Assembly (NCBI RefSeq): GCF_019392195.1
Contig: NZ_JAHXKI010000003.1
Coordinates: 124,001 to 188,000 of the forward strand
DNA length: 64,000 nt
Reading direction: 5' to 3'
Source of the DNA: Marinobacter sp. F4206
GTDB lineage: Bacteria; Pseudomonadota; Gammaproteobacteria; Pseudomonadales; Oleiphilaceae
In this document: positions 33,292 to 42,403 of the stretch, in pieces
Position numbering within the stretch: the stretch's first letter is position 1
How the letters are laid out: each line of letters opens with the position of its first letter
Program-made: the position numbers and the translations under genes
Notes under the pieces: model-generated
The model's database searches: none
Told to the model about the DNA's origin: nothing
The model's input: the letters and a program-made list of their open reading frames with translations, nothing else

Positions 33292-35499
33292 TCAGGCTGT
33301 CTTGCTCCGCAAGCTGCCCACAACCGCGTCCATGGCCCGATCAATCAGGGCACCTTGCTCGAGCAGTGTCAGGCGACCCCGACGCATCTCGTGCGCCAGT
33401 TCAATCCGGTTCTTTTCGATCACCTTCAGGCCCATTCGGTTCACAAAGACGAAGCAGTCGGCATCTTCGATGATCGCCGATAGTTTGCAACGGAAGCTGG
33501 CACCGTTCACCAGCCGGAACTCCACCCAGTTTCCGATCTCGATGCTGTCAATCTGGGCAACGTACTCGGAGATCGCCGCTTCTTCCAGTTGCTGTTGTCG
33601 TTCCACGGCAGTCTGATGGAGCGTTGCGATTTCTTCTTCTGGGTCAGTTGGTGAATCCTGGCGCGCCTCGATGGCGGCGTTGGTTCGAAACGCTTCAGCC
33701 AGTTCATGCTTGAGGTGGCCCATCATTTCATCCAGTTTGGATGAGTTGTAGGAAACCTCCTCAAGCCCGGTTCGAAGGGATTTCAGCAGGCTCGGGACCA
33801 CTCGTACCCACTGGTCCCGCTCTTCATCTTCCTGGTGAGGGTGCAGGCACCAGATCAGGTCGTCAACGACTCGCACGGTTTCCTGCCAGCGGTGCTCCAC
33901 ATCATCCCGAAGATAGGCCAGGAACATGACCCGGCTCCAGCCGTTCATCAGGATGTCGTGAACCGGATCGGGTAACTTATATCGGGCAATTTTCTGCTTC
34001 AGCAGGTTATCGACGGTTTCCTGTGCTTTCTGGGACTTGATGCGGCCGCGCTCCGATTCACGTGTGCGTTGTTCAACGAGAGAGGCCTTGCGGTTTTCCT
34101 TCTCGAGAAACTGTTCGAACTCCTGGTTGAGGGTTTCGAACAGGGAAATATCGCCATTGAATTCATTGAGAATCCGTTGAACGATGTTGTGGATCTGACT
34201 GTACAGCTTGTCCTTGGCCTTTTCATCACTCGAGCTCCAGCCTATGCCGGCGCGAGCTAATGAGTTCAGCAATCGGCGGGCAGGGTGGGTCGCCTGGCTG
34301 AAAAAAGTCTTGTCCCGGATCACCACCTTGAGAATGGGAATCTGAAGCCGGCTGATGAGCACCTGAATCGGGGCCGAGAGATTGTAATCGTCAAGGATGA
34401 ACTCAAACAGCATGGATACCAGGTTGATGAGGTCCTCGTCGGCCTCATTCAGCGCCGGTTTGCGGCCATCGCCGGCGTCTGCCTTCGCCAGGATCTGCTG
34501 CACCACATACCGGAGGTCGATGGTGATCGGTTCGCCATCGCTCAGATTACCGCTGATCGGGCGGGTATCCGGTAGTGGCAGCGCGTTGAGCAGATCGGCG
34601 AGCTCCGAATCCCCGACAACACGAATGTTGGGATCGGAGGTGCGGGGAGGCATGCCGGCATTGGCCCGTTGCAGTGCCAGCATTTGCCGGATCTGGTCGA
34701 AGACTGCACTGTTGCTGAGATCTTCCGTGGTATGACTGGCTGCGGTCCCGGACGGAGGAGTCCCGGCGCTCCTGTCGGCCTCGGATGAGTGTTGCTTGCC
34801 GGATTTTCCGTGGTAACGGAAATTGGGAATGACACCGGCCTGAATCAGTATCCGGTTGGCTTCATCCAGCAGCATGCCCAGGTTGGAGACGACGTAACGG
34901 TCAAACTGTTTGAGTAGGATGAGGCGCTCGCGGATCTGGATTTCAAGTGCCTGGATGGCTTCGATAAAGGCGCTGCACAGGTGTTCCGGCGCCATCGGGT
35001 TAACCGGCGATTCGTCAGTAGCTTCCGGGTAGACCTGGCTGAAACGGGCCTGCAATTGCAGTAGTGGGCCCTGAAAGTGCGCTTTGGCTTTGGTGATCAT
35101 GGCGTTGAGCGCGACCTGTTCTTCCAGGTCCTCGTCGCCCACAAGGGACAGGCTGTCGACGCCAGTCTGCTGGTTCAGGGATTCTTCCTGACTGTGCCCG
35201 GTGTGCGGGGGCTGAGAGAAAAAACGCGCGACAGCATTCTGGAAATGCCGTTCAACACCTTTCCGCTTGATGCGGATCTCCCGCATGGCTTCGAAATAGC
35301 GGTTCTGTTCGTTGTTGCTGCGGGCATTATTGGCCAGCTCGAACAACGAATCATCAACGGCGTCAAATGCGCCCTGCATCAGATCGCCCAGTCCGGCGAC
35401 AACGGTGTCACGGATGCGGGTAACCTCCGCAGGAACCGGTTTACCGTTGCCCGCTTCCCTGTGCTCACGGAGGTAATGTATGCCGGACTGCTTGTTCAT
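33292..35499 (-). CDS. DUF1631 protein
   Basis: A 735-residue soluble, mostly helical protein of the DUF1631 family, sometimes misnamed thymidine phosphorylase. The N-terminal HYLREHREAGNG and RIRDTVVAGLGDLMQGAFDAVDDSLFELA are followed by a variable, His/Ser-rich region (about residues 215-300). The helical core follows and a C-terminal small beta domain (IEIGNWVEFRLVNGASFRCKLSAI) resembles a PilZ-like barrel. PilZ-like domains can bind c-di-GMP, but the RxxxR motif is not obvious here. It heads a two-gene operon with the TonB-like gene. Function unknown. Confidence 0.82.
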   Translation of the reverse strand: MNKQSGIHYLREHREAGNGKPVPAEVTRIRDTVVAGLGDLMQGAFDAVDDSLFELANNARSNNEQNRYFEAMREIRIKRKGVERHFQNAVARFFSQPPHTGHSQEESLNQQTGVDSLSLVGDEDLEEQVALNAMITKAKAHFQGPLLQLQARFSQVYPEATDESPVNPMAPEHLCSAFIEAIQALEIQIRERLILLKQFDRYVVSNLGMLLDEANRILIQAGVIPNFRYHGKSGKQHSSEADRSAGTPPSGTAASHTTEDLSNSAVFDQIRQMLALQRANAGMPPRTSDPNIRVVGDSELADLLNALPLPDTRPISGNLSDGEPITIDLRYVVQQILAKADAGDGRKPALNEADEDLINLVSMLFEFILDDYNLSAPIQVLISRLQIPILKVVIRDKTFFSQATHPARRLLNSLARAGIGWSSSDEKAKDKLYSQIHNIVQRILNEFNGDISLFETLNQEFEQFLEKENRKASLVEQRTRESERGRIKSQKAQETVDNLLKQKIARYKLPDPVHDILMNGWSRVMFLAYLRDDVEHRWQETVRVVDDLIWCLHPHQEDEERDQWVRVVPSLLKSLRTGLEEVSYNSSKLDEMMGHLKHELAEAFRTNAAIEARQDSPTDPEEEIATLHQTAVERQQQLEEAAISEYVAQIDSIEIGNWVEFRLVNGASFRCKLSAIIEDADCFVFVNRMGLKVIEKNRIELAHEMRRGRLTLLEQGALIDRAMDAVVGSLRSKTA

Positions 35500-35627
35500 G
35501 GCAGACTCCTTTTACGCCTCAACCGGATACATGACCGAGCTTACAATCCTATATTTTAATTATTGGTCAAATTTACCGCATTTTCAGCAAACTTAACATG
35601 AATAAAATCAAAGCTGGGATCGCCTTC

Positions 35628-35663
35628 AAAAAACGAAGGGTGCCCGCGCGGGCACCCTTCGTT
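35628..35663 (-). terminator. Terminator of the Yip1-family gene
   Basis: A perfect 32-base palindrome with arms AACGAAGGGTGCCCGC and its complement. On the minus strand six T follow, placing it 32 bases after the stop of the Yip1-family gene. Confidence 0.85.
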
Positions 35664-35694
35664 ATTTCAGCGCGTTGGTGCTGATAGCTCGAGT

Positions 35695-36297
35695 TCAGCT
35701 TACATAAACAGGACCAACGCCCATGCTCCAGATGACCACGCTGATTGCCATGAGTGCGACGAACATCACCAGGCCAACGGTCAGCACTGCCGAGGCAAAC
35801 ATGAAGCCACGATCTTCCGGGATCTTCATCAGTATGGGAAGGCCTTCGTACAAGAGGTAGACGGCGTAGGAGATGGCAACCAGTCCCGCGAGCATGTTAA
35901 CCCAGATGTTCGGATAGGCCGCGATCACACCAATCAGGAAGACCGGCGTGGCTGTGTAGGCTGCAAGTGCAACGCCTCTCGGGACGCGCTCCACGGCATC
36001 GTAAGTGGCCGCAAAGAAGTCGATAAACTTACCAAGCACGAAAATTCCCGCCAGCATGGCGGCATAGAACAGCACGGAAAGCTGTAGCGCACTTCCGCTC
36101 GACAGTCGCGTGATCTGGCCATCCCCGATTTGCCAGCCCACCTGGGTGGTGCCGTAGAAGCCGGCAGCCGCCGGAATCAGGGCAAGCAGAAGAATGTGGC
36201 CAAGGTACAGCCGGGTGGTGGTTTCGGACTCATTGCGAATGGCTTCCCACTCCTGATCCGGGTGGGTCAGAAGACCAAAGCTGTGCGTCAGGCTCAT
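35695..36297 (-). CDS. Yip1-family membrane protein
   Basis: About 200 residues from ATG 36297 (MSLTHSFGLLTHPDQEW), with AAGGAG seven bases upstream. A short cytoplasmic N-terminus of the form typical for bacterial Yip1 proteins (HPDQEWEAIRNE) leads into five membrane helices. The conserved proline-containing helix is ATPVFLIGVIAAYPNI. Bacterial members have no established role; eukaryotic relatives act in vesicle traffic. It is monocistronic between a strong terminator and the yfjD gene. Confidence 0.85.
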   Translation of the reverse strand: MSLTHSFGLLTHPDQEWEAIRNESETTTRLYLGHILLLALIPAAAGFYGTTQVGWQIGDGQITRLSSGSALQLSVLFYAAMLAGIFVLGKFIDFFAATYDAVERVPRGVALAAYTATPVFLIGVIAAYPNIWVNMLAGLVAISYAVYLLYEGLPILMKIPEDRGFMFASAVLTVGLVMFVALMAISVVIWSMGVGPVYVS

Positions 36298-36400
36298 GGA
36301 CGTACTCCTTATCATTGTTTTTGTCTCGCACCGTCTTGAGTGTTGGTGGCGATTCGATAAGGGTCAAGGAAGTGGTTAAATTGTGATCTTTCTAGAAAGT

Positions 36401-36433
36401 GCTCCGCTATAACTTTGGGGTCTATAGCGGAGC
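36401..36433 (-). terminator. Hairpin after yfjD, probable terminator
   Basis: GCTCCGCTATA and TATAGCGGAGC form a perfect 11-base stem with an 11-base loop, 15 bases after the yfjD stop. A second palindrome (CTTTCTAGAAAG, 36388-36399) follows, but there is no clean T run. Confidence 0.5.
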
Positions 36434-36447
36434 TGAGACAGGATTCT

Positions 36448-37728
36448 TCAGCGGCCGAGCGTGCGTTTGCGGCGCTTTCGGGGATGGACGATGGCGGCTT
36501 TTACCACGTTGTCCTTGATTTGCAGGACCTCAACCCGGTGACCATCCACCTTGAGACATACGTTGGTGTCGGGGATGTTTTCCAGGGTTTCCGTGATCAG
36601 GCCGTTCAGGGTCTTCGGGCCATCGATGGGTAGCTTCCAGCCCAGAGTCTTGTTGATGGTGCGCACGGCAGCAGTGCCGTCGATGATAAACGTGCCGTCG
36701 TCCTGGGGGATGATGTCGGGGCTCGTGGCTGCGTAGTCCGTTGTGAAGTCGCCGACGATCTCTTCAAGGATGTCTTCGAGCGTCGCCAGTCCGAGTACAT
36801 CGCCATACTCGTCCACGACAATGCCGAATCGCCGCTTGCCTTTCTGGAAGTTGATCAGCTGTGTGTTCAGCGGTGTGCTTTCCGGAATGAAATAAGGTTC
36901 CTGGCACAACTGCATGATCATCGCCTTGTTGATCTCCTCCTGCTGGAGAAGTTTGGAGGCGCTGCGCAGGTGCAAAATGCCCTGGATGCTGTTGATGTCA
37001 CCTTTGAAAACCGGCAGTCGGGTGTGCTGGCTGCTCCGGAGCTGCCGGAGAATGGTGTCGGTGTCATCGTCGAGGTCGATGCCTACTACTTCGTTTCGCG
37101 GCACCATGATGTCGTTAACGGTAACCTTTTCCAGGTCAAGGATGCTGACCAGCATGTCCTTGTGCTTGGCCGGAATCAGGGCGCCGGCCTCATTCACCAG
37201 GGTTCTCAGTTCCTCGCGGCTGAGGTGGTCGCTGGCCGCGTCTTCGGGTGAAACGCGCAGCAGCTTCAGAATCCCTCCGGTAAGCAGGTTGACCGCCCAG
37301 ACAATGGGGTAAAGGATTTTCAGCAGCGGTCCAAGGATGTAGCTTGCCGGGAAGGCAATTTTTTCCGGGAACAGGGCGGCCAGGGTCTTCGGGGTGACCT
37401 CGGCGAAAATAAGGATGACCACCGTCAGCAGGATGGTCGCGATCGCGATGCCGGCATCGCCCCAGATTTCAATCGCAATGACCGTGGCGATGGACGAGGC
37501 AAAGATGTTGACGAAGTTGTTGCCGATCAGGATCACCCCGATCAGCTGGTCGGTTCTCTGAAGCAGGTTCTGGGCCCGTTTGGCGCCTTTGTGGCCAGTC
37601 TTTGCGAGGTGTTTCAGGCGATACCGGTTCAGCGACATCATCCCGGTTTCGGAACTCGAAAAGAAACCGGACAGGAAGATCAGACCGACAAGGAGGATAA
37701 ACAGCGCGGTAAGCGATGTTTCGTTCAA
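36448..37728 (-). CDS. yfjD: HlyC/CorC (CNNM) family membrane protein YfjD
   Basis: A 426-residue protein with a DUF21/CNNM transmembrane domain (FLSGFFSSSETGMMSLNRYRLKHLAKTGHKGAKRA region, four helices). A CBS pair (about residues 205-325) and a C-terminal CorC_HlyC domain (GDFTTDYAATSPDIIPQDDG) follow. It starts at TTG 37728: the residues after it align with the N-terminus of E. coli YfjD and no ATG is available. CNNM proteins export or regulate magnesium. The neighbours ypjD and ffh are the same as in E. coli, which supports orthology. Confidence 0.9.
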   Translation of the reverse strand: MNETSLTALFILLVGLIFLSGFFSSSETGMMSLNRYRLKHLAKTGHKGAKRAQNLLQRTDQLIGVILIGNNFVNIFASSIATVIAIEIWGDAGIAIATILLTVVILIFAEVTPKTLAALFPEKIAFPASYILGPLLKILYPIVWAVNLLTGGILKLLRVSPEDAASDHLSREELRTLVNEAGALIPAKHKDMLVSILDLEKVTVNDIMVPRNEVVGIDLDDDTDTILRQLRSSQHTRLPVFKGDINSIQGILHLRSASKLLQQEEINKAMIMQLCQEPYFIPESTPLNTQLINFQKGKRRFGIVVDEYGDVLGLATLEDILEEIVGDFTTDYAATSPDIIPQDDGTFIIDGTAAVRTINKTLGWKLPIDGPKTLNGLITETLENIPDTNVCLKVDGHRVEVLQIKDNVVKAAIVHPRKRRKRTLGR

Positions 37729-37809
37729 GAGAAGGTGTCCTTATATTACCGACAAGTGGGGAAAATAGGGTGTGGTTGAGCCCGGTGTCAAGTTATGCGG
37801 TCCGGGCAG

Positions 37810-38616
37810 TCAGCCACCTTTCTGGAACAGCAGCTCCAGGACGAACTTACTGCCGTAGAATGCCAGCATCAGCAGGGCGCAGCCGGCCAGGGTCCAGCGG
37901 CTGGCAGTCATGCCGCGCCATCCCTTGGTGTAACGGCCAATCAACAGCGCAACGAACACCGCGAGGGACAGCAGTGAAAAGACGGTCTTGTGAGCCAGGT
38001 CCTGGGCGAACAGGTCTTCCACGAACAGCGCGCCGGTGACGATCGCAAGGATCAGCATGACGACGCCGGCCCAGACCATCTCGAACAGCAGCGACTCCAT
38101 GGTCTGGAGCGGCGGCAGGTTGCGCACCAGCAGGCTGTTGTAGTTGTGCTTGAGTTGGCGATTCTGGAAATAGAGCAGCGTGGCCTGGATGGCGGCAAGG
38201 GTAAACAGGCTGTAGGCTGTTATTGACAGGGCAATGTGTGACAGCATGCCGTAGCTTTCATCGGACACCAGCCTTGAGGGGGTGTGGGTCACCAGGGCCA
38301 GAATGATGGTCAGTGCTGCAAGTGGGTAAACGCCGAGGAACAGGTTCTGGACCGGTTTTCTCAGGTTGAGGCCCAGCAGTAGCAGCACGATCAGCCAGGA
38401 GATCAGAACCGAGCTCTTGAAGAAGCCGAAGTCAAAACCGCCATCGTGATGGACGCTCTGGGCAATGAGCAGGCCATGGCTGGTCAGGGCGAGAACGCCG
38501 ATCAGGGTGGTGATGGCAAGATTGCTGGTGACACGGCCTCTGAAATGGAGTGCTTGCAGCGCGGTGCCGATGCTGTACAGAAAAAGTGAGGTGACCGCGA
38601 GAATCAGCGTTCCCAT
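37810..38616 (-). CDS. ypjD: CcsA-like inner membrane protein YpjD
   Basis: About 268 residues from ATG 38616 (AAGGAAG six bases before). Eight membrane helices fit the cytochrome c assembly (CcsA/CcmC-like) family, with the tryptophan-bearing stretch reduced. YGMLSHIALSITAYSLFTLAAIQATLL and the C-terminal FVALLIGRYTKGWRGMTASRWTLAG are characteristic of YpjD. Its role is not firmly known; heme handling is inferred from family. It sits between yfjD and ffh as in E. coli, but reads away from ffh. Confidence 0.88.
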   Translation of the reverse strand: MGTLILAVTSLFLYSIGTALQALHFRGRVTSNLAITTLIGVLALTSHGLLIAQSVHHDGGFDFGFFKSSVLISWLIVLLLLGLNLRKPVQNLFLGVYPLAALTIILALVTHTPSRLVSDESYGMLSHIALSITAYSLFTLAAIQATLLYFQNRQLKHNYNSLLVRNLPPLQTMESLLFEMVWAGVVMLILAIVTGALFVEDLFAQDLAHKTVFSLLSLAVFVALLIGRYTKGWRGMTASRWTLAGCALLMLAFYGSKFVLELLFQKGG

Positions 38617-38706
38617 GACTTCCTTATATACCACTGTTCTTACTGGGGATCGGTGGCTCGAATCACCGATTTGACCGGGCTGGTCGTTTCAGGGCGATAG
38701 TCTGGT

Positions 38707-38712
38707 TATAAT
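38707..38712 (+). promoter_or_regulatory. Candidate -10 element for ffh
   Basis: A perfect TATAAT lies 86 bases before the ffh ATG. No good -35 is found at 16-18 bases, so an activator or upstream element may be needed. Confidence 0.45.
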
Positions 38713-38797
38713 GTCGCGATTATGCAACTGGAATCAAGGAGCCGGGGCCGGCTCTGCGGACCATGCACTCAATTTATCCGGGGTACGGAAGAGCAAC

Positions 38798-40186
38798 ATG
38801 TTTGAGAACCTCCAAGACCGACTTTCCGGTAGCCTGCGCAAGATTTCCGGTCAGGCGCGGCTAACCGACGACAACATCAAGGACACGCTGCGCGAAGTGC
38901 GGATGGCGCTGCTGGAAGCGGACGTCGCCCTGCCGGTGGTGAAGGATTTCGTGGAAGGTGTTCGCAAGCGTGCCATCGGACAGGAAGTGCAGCGCAGCCT
39001 GACGCCGGGCCAGGTATTTGTAAAGGTGGTCCAGCAGGAGCTGGAACGGGTGATGGGCGAGGGCAACGAATCCCTCAACCTGTCGGTGCAGCCGCCGGCG
39101 GTCATCATGATGGCTGGTCTGCAGGGTGCGGGTAAAACCACCACAGTGGCCAAGCTCTCCCGTTTCCTGAAAGAGCGTCAGAAAAAGTCGGTCATGGTGG
39201 TCAGCGCTGACATCTATCGTCCGGCAGCTATCAGGCAGCTCGAGACCCTGGCCGGTGAAGTAGGCGTCGAATTCTTCCCCAGTACGGCCGATCAGGACCC
39301 GGTGGACATCGCGGAAGGCGCGATTTCCGCGGCCCGAAAGAAACATGTCGACGTTGTGATTCTGGACACCGCAGGCCGTCTGCACATTGATGAGCAGATG
39401 ATGGGGGAAATCGGGCGCCTGCATAAAGCGGTCAATCCGGTTGAAACCCTGTTCGTGGTGGATGCCATGACCGGTCAGGATGCGGCGAATACAGCCAAGG
39501 CGTTCAACGATGCGCTGCCACTGACGGGGGTGGTCCTCACCAAGACTGACGGTGATGCCCGTGGTGGTGCGGCACTGTCTGTCCGGCACATTACCGGCAA
39601 ACCGATCAAGTTCCTCGGTGTCGGTGAGAAATCAGACGCCCTCGAGCCCTTCTATCCCGACCGCGTGGCCTCGCGCATTCTGGGTATGGGCGATGTGCTC
39701 TCCCTTATAGAGGAGGCCGAGCGCAAGCTGGACCAGAAGAAGGCCCAGAAGCTCACCAAGAAGATCAAGAAGGGCAAGAGCTTTGATCTGGAGGATTTCC
39801 GCGATCAGCTCCAGCAGATGAAGAGTATGGGTGGCATCGGTGGCTTGATGGACAAGTTGCCGGGTATGGGGCAGATGGCCCAGATGGCGCAGCAACAGGT
39901 CAACGACAAGTCCATGGGGCAGATGGAGGCGATTATCTGCTCCATGACGCCGAAGGAGCGCCGCTATCCTGACAGCATCAATAACTCCCGTAAGCGTCGT
40001 ATCGCTGGCGGTTCCGGTACCCAGATCCAGGACGTCAATCGTCTGCTCAAACAGCACAAGCAAATGCAGAAGATGATGAAAAAATTTGGCAAAAAGGGCG
40101 GTATGGCGAATATGATGCGCGGCCTTGGTGGTATGATGCCGCCCGGCGGCGGTGGTGGCGGAATGCCTCCGTTTGGCCGTATGTAA
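38798..40186 (+). CDS. ffh: Signal recognition particle GTPase Ffh
   Basis: A 462-residue SRP54 protein from ATG 38798 (the open frame extends 29 codons upstream without a ribosome-binding site). The N domain has FENLQDRLSGSLRKISG, the G domain GLQGAGKTTTVAKL, DTAGRLHIDEQM and TKTDGDARGGAALSV. The Met-rich M domain is at the C-terminus (MQKMMKKFGKKGGMANMMRGL) and ends in a Gly/Pro tail. It delivers nascent membrane proteins to the translocon with 4.5S RNA. It is followed by a clear terminator, so it is a single-gene unit, unlike rpsP onwards. Confidence 0.97.
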   Translation: MFENLQDRLSGSLRKISGQARLTDDNIKDTLREVRMALLEADVALPVVKDFVEGVRKRAIGQEVQRSLTPGQVFVKVVQQELERVMGEGNESLNLSVQPPAVIMMAGLQGAGKTTTVAKLSRFLKERQKKSVMVVSADIYRPAAIRQLETLAGEVGVEFFPSTADQDPVDIAEGAISAARKKHVDVVILDTAGRLHIDEQMMGEIGRLHKAVNPVETLFVVDAMTGQDAANTAKAFNDALPLTGVVLTKTDGDARGGAALSVRHITGKPIKFLGVGEKSDALEPFYPDRVASRILGMGDVLSLIEEAERKLDQKKAQKLTKKIKKGKSFDLEDFRDQLQQMKSMGGIGGLMDKLPGMGQMAQMAQQQVNDKSMGQMEAIICSMTPKERRYPDSINNSRKRRIAGGSGTQIQDVNRLLKQHKQMQKMMKKFGKKGGMANMMRGLGGMMPPGGGGGGMPPFGRM

Positions 40187-40200
40187 AATGCCTTACACCA

Positions 40201-40231
40201 AAAACAGGGAAACAGTGTGTTTCCCTGTTTT
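40201..40231 (+). terminator. Terminator after ffh
   Basis: AAAACAGGGAAACA pairs fully with TGTTTCCCTGTTTT across a three-base loop, closing with a short T stretch, 14 bases after the stop. Confidence 0.85.
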
Positions 40232-40348
40232 CTTTGGCGCTCAATTAGCATAGAATAGCGCCCCTTTCGAGTATGGGTCTTCGCGTCAGCCGTGTTCCGG
40301 TGGCGTGAATCGTACAAAGTTCGTACAACAGAACAGGATATTGGTTAA

Positions 40349-40588
40349 ATGGTAAGCATCCGTTTGGCTCGTGGTGGCTCCAAGAAGCGCCCGTTCTATC
40401 ATCTGACAGTTACCGACAGCCGCAAATCTCGCGACGGTCGTTTTATTGAGCGAGTTGGTTTCTTCAACCCGGTCGCCCGCGGTCAGGAAGAGCGTCTGCG
40501 TGTAGATCGTGAGCGCGTTGAATTCTGGATGGGCCAGGGCGCCCAGCCGAGCGAGCGCGTTGCCCAGCTGCTGAAGGCTGCTGAGTAA
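40349..40588 (+). CDS. rpsP: 30S ribosomal protein S16
   Basis: A 79-residue S16 ([39 protein letters not shown]). First of the conserved rpsP-rimM-trmD-rplS operon. A TAGAAT-like -10 about 95 bases upstream is only weakly supported. Confidence 0.98.
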   Translation: MVSIRLARGGSKKRPFYHLTVTDSRKSRDGRFIERVGFFNPVARGQEERLRVDRERVEFWMGQGAQPSERVAQLLKAAE

Positions 40589-40614
40589 TCACGTTTTAAC
40601 CCGGGGTTTATGGC

Positions 40615-41142
40615 ATGACACAGCATTCGCAGGAAACTGTGATCGGCCGAATTACCTCGGTGTTTGGGGTTAAGGGATGGCTCAAGGTCTACTCCTACAC
40701 TGACCCCAAGGAAGGAATACTGAACTACCGTGACTGGACGCTGGATCTGGACGGCAAGCGTATTCCGGCCAAGCTTGAGGAGGGTCGTCGCCAGGGGCAG
40801 GGGATTGTCGTCAGGCTTAAAGGTATTGATGACCGGGATGTCGCTCTCAAGTATTGCGGCGCGGACGTCAAAGTCGGCACCGACGAGCTGCCGGAGCTCC
40901 CGGAAGGGGAGTTTTACTGGTTCCAGCTCGAGGGTCTTGAGGTCCTGACGGTCGACGGTGAGTGCCTGGGGACAGTGCATCACCTGATTGAGACGGGTTC
41001 CAACGACGTTCTCGTGGTGCACGCCTCGGCAAGCTCTATCGATCAGCGAGAACGGCTGATTCCCTATCTGCCGGATCAGGTGGTAAGGGAAGTGGATCTT
41101 GCCGCGGCTCGCATGGTCGTTGATTGGGATCCGGAGTTTTAA
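40615..41142 (+). CDS. rimM: Ribosome maturation factor RimM
   Basis: A 175-residue 16S-processing protein. The N-terminal barrel (VIGRITSVFGVKGWLKVYSYTDP) is followed by a PRC-barrel domain (FYWFQLEGLEVLTVDGECLG, LIPYLPDQVVREVDL). It helps assemble the 30S head around S19 and cooperates with S16 encoded just upstream. The gap to trmD is three bases. Confidence 0.97.
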   Translation: MTQHSQETVIGRITSVFGVKGWLKVYSYTDPKEGILNYRDWTLDLDGKRIPAKLEEGRRQGQGIVVRLKGIDDRDVALKYCGADVKVGTDELPELPEGEFYWFQLEGLEVLTVDGECLGTVHHLIETGSNDVLVVHASASSIDQRERLIPYLPDQVVREVDLAAARMVVDWDPEF

Positions 41143-41145
41143 CGG

Positions 41146-41904
41146 GTGTGGATTGGCGCAGTCAGTCTGTTCCCGGAGATGTTCGGTGCGGTAACGGATT
41201 ACGGGATTACGGGTAGGGCGGTTCGGGATGGTCTTCTGACGTTCCAGAGTTGGAATCCCCGTGAGTTTACCCAGGATCGGCACCGCACCGTGGACGACCG
41301 GCCTTATGGTGGTGGCCCAGGGATGTTGATGAAAATTCAGCCTCTCAGGGATGCCATACATGCGGCGCGGGAGTCGGCACCCGGTAAAGCCTGCGTGGTG
41401 TATCTTTCGCCCCAGGGTGAAACGCTGAATCAAACTGTTGTCGAGTCCCTTGCGGCGGAGGAACGGTTGATTCTCGTGGCAGGCCGATATGAGGGTGTGG
41501 ATGAGCGCCTGATATCGACGGAAGTCGATCGGGAAGTGTCACTGGGGGACTTCGTGTTGTCCGGTGGCGAATTGGCAGCCATGGCTGTCATTGATGCGGT
41601 AACACGCCTCATCCCCGGAGCGCTGGGTCATGCGCAGTCGGCAGAGCAGGATTCCTTTGCTGACGGTTTGCTGGATTGTCCGCACTATACCCGGCCCGAA
41701 GTTTACGAAGGTCAGGCGGTGCCGGATGTTTTATTGGGCGGTCACCATGATCAGATCCGGCGTTGGCGACTGAAGCAGTCGCTGAGGCGAACCCTGGAGC
41801 GGCGCCCCGACCTGCTGGAGCAGCGGGTGTTTACGGACGAAGAGCGCCGGCTGCTGGAAGAGATTTTGAACGAACCGGGTGCCTCTGAATCATCAGGGCA
41901 TTAA
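41146..41904 (+). CDS. trmD: tRNA (guanosine(37)-N1)-methyltransferase
   Basis: A 252-residue SPOUT methyltransferase starting at GTG 41146, three bases after rimM, so translation is probably coupled. It has [40 protein letters not shown] and the trefoil-knot SAM site YEGVDERL and [21 protein letters not shown]. It makes m1G37 in tRNAs reading CNN codons, preventing frameshifts. Confidence 0.98.
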   Translation: MWIGAVSLFPEMFGAVTDYGITGRAVRDGLLTFQSWNPREFTQDRHRTVDDRPYGGGPGMLMKIQPLRDAIHAARESAPGKACVVYLSPQGETLNQTVVESLAAEERLILVAGRYEGVDERLISTEVDREVSLGDFVLSGGELAAMAVIDAVTRLIPGALGHAQSAEQDSFADGLLDCPHYTRPEVYEGQAVPDVLLGGHHDQIRRWRLKQSLRRTLERRPDLLEQRVFTDEERRLLEEILNEPGASESSGH

Positions 41905-41929
41905 AAGATTGGGTATCAGGAGCATTACG

Positions 41930-42286
41930 ATGAGCGGCAAGAACAACATCATCAGTCAACTTGAAGCAGAACAGATGACCAAGGAAATCCCTGCCTTTGC
42001 GCCGGGTGACACTGTGGTCGTTCAGGTTCGCGTAACCGAGGGTAACCGTGAGCGTCTGCAGGCGTTCGAGGGTGTTGTCATCGGCAAGCGCAACCGTGGC
42101 ATGAACTCCTCTTTCACCGTGCGCAAGATCTCCTACGGTGTTGGTGTTGAGCGTACCTTCCAGACCTTCTCCAAGCTGATCGACAGTGTCAGCGTGAAGC
42201 GTCGTGGCGACGTGCGTCAGGCTAAGCTTTACTACCTGCGCGACCTGTCTGGTAAGGCAGCTCGTATCAAGGAGAAGCTGGGCTGA
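41930..42286 (+). CDS. rplS: 50S ribosomal protein L19
   Basis: A 118-residue L19 from ATG 41930, with CAGGAG nine bases upstream; the open frame reaches back into trmD but that part is not coding. It shows [20 protein letters not shown] and [15 protein letters not shown]. Last gene of the rpsP operon, followed by a strong terminator. Confidence 0.98.
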   Translation: MSGKNNIISQLEAEQMTKEIPAFAPGDTVVVQVRVTEGNRERLQAFEGVVIGKRNRGMNSSFTVRKISYGVGVERTFQTFSKLIDSVSVKRRGDVRQAKLYYLRDLSGKAARIKEKLG

Positions 42287-42312
42287 TCAGCTATTCGCTG
42301 AACGGTGCACGC

Positions 42313-42345
42313 AAAAAAAGGGCAGCCCTGGGGCTGCCTTTTTTT
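42313..42345 (+). terminator. Terminator of the rpsP-rplS operon
   Basis: AAAAAAAGGGCAGCC and GGCTGCCTTTTTTT form a GC-rich stem with long A and T flanks. Confidence 0.9.
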
Positions 42346-42403
42346 GTGTCTGCGCCCCCGCTAGGGCATGCTCCAGTCAGACTGAACCTATGAGAGTGAT
42401 AAT

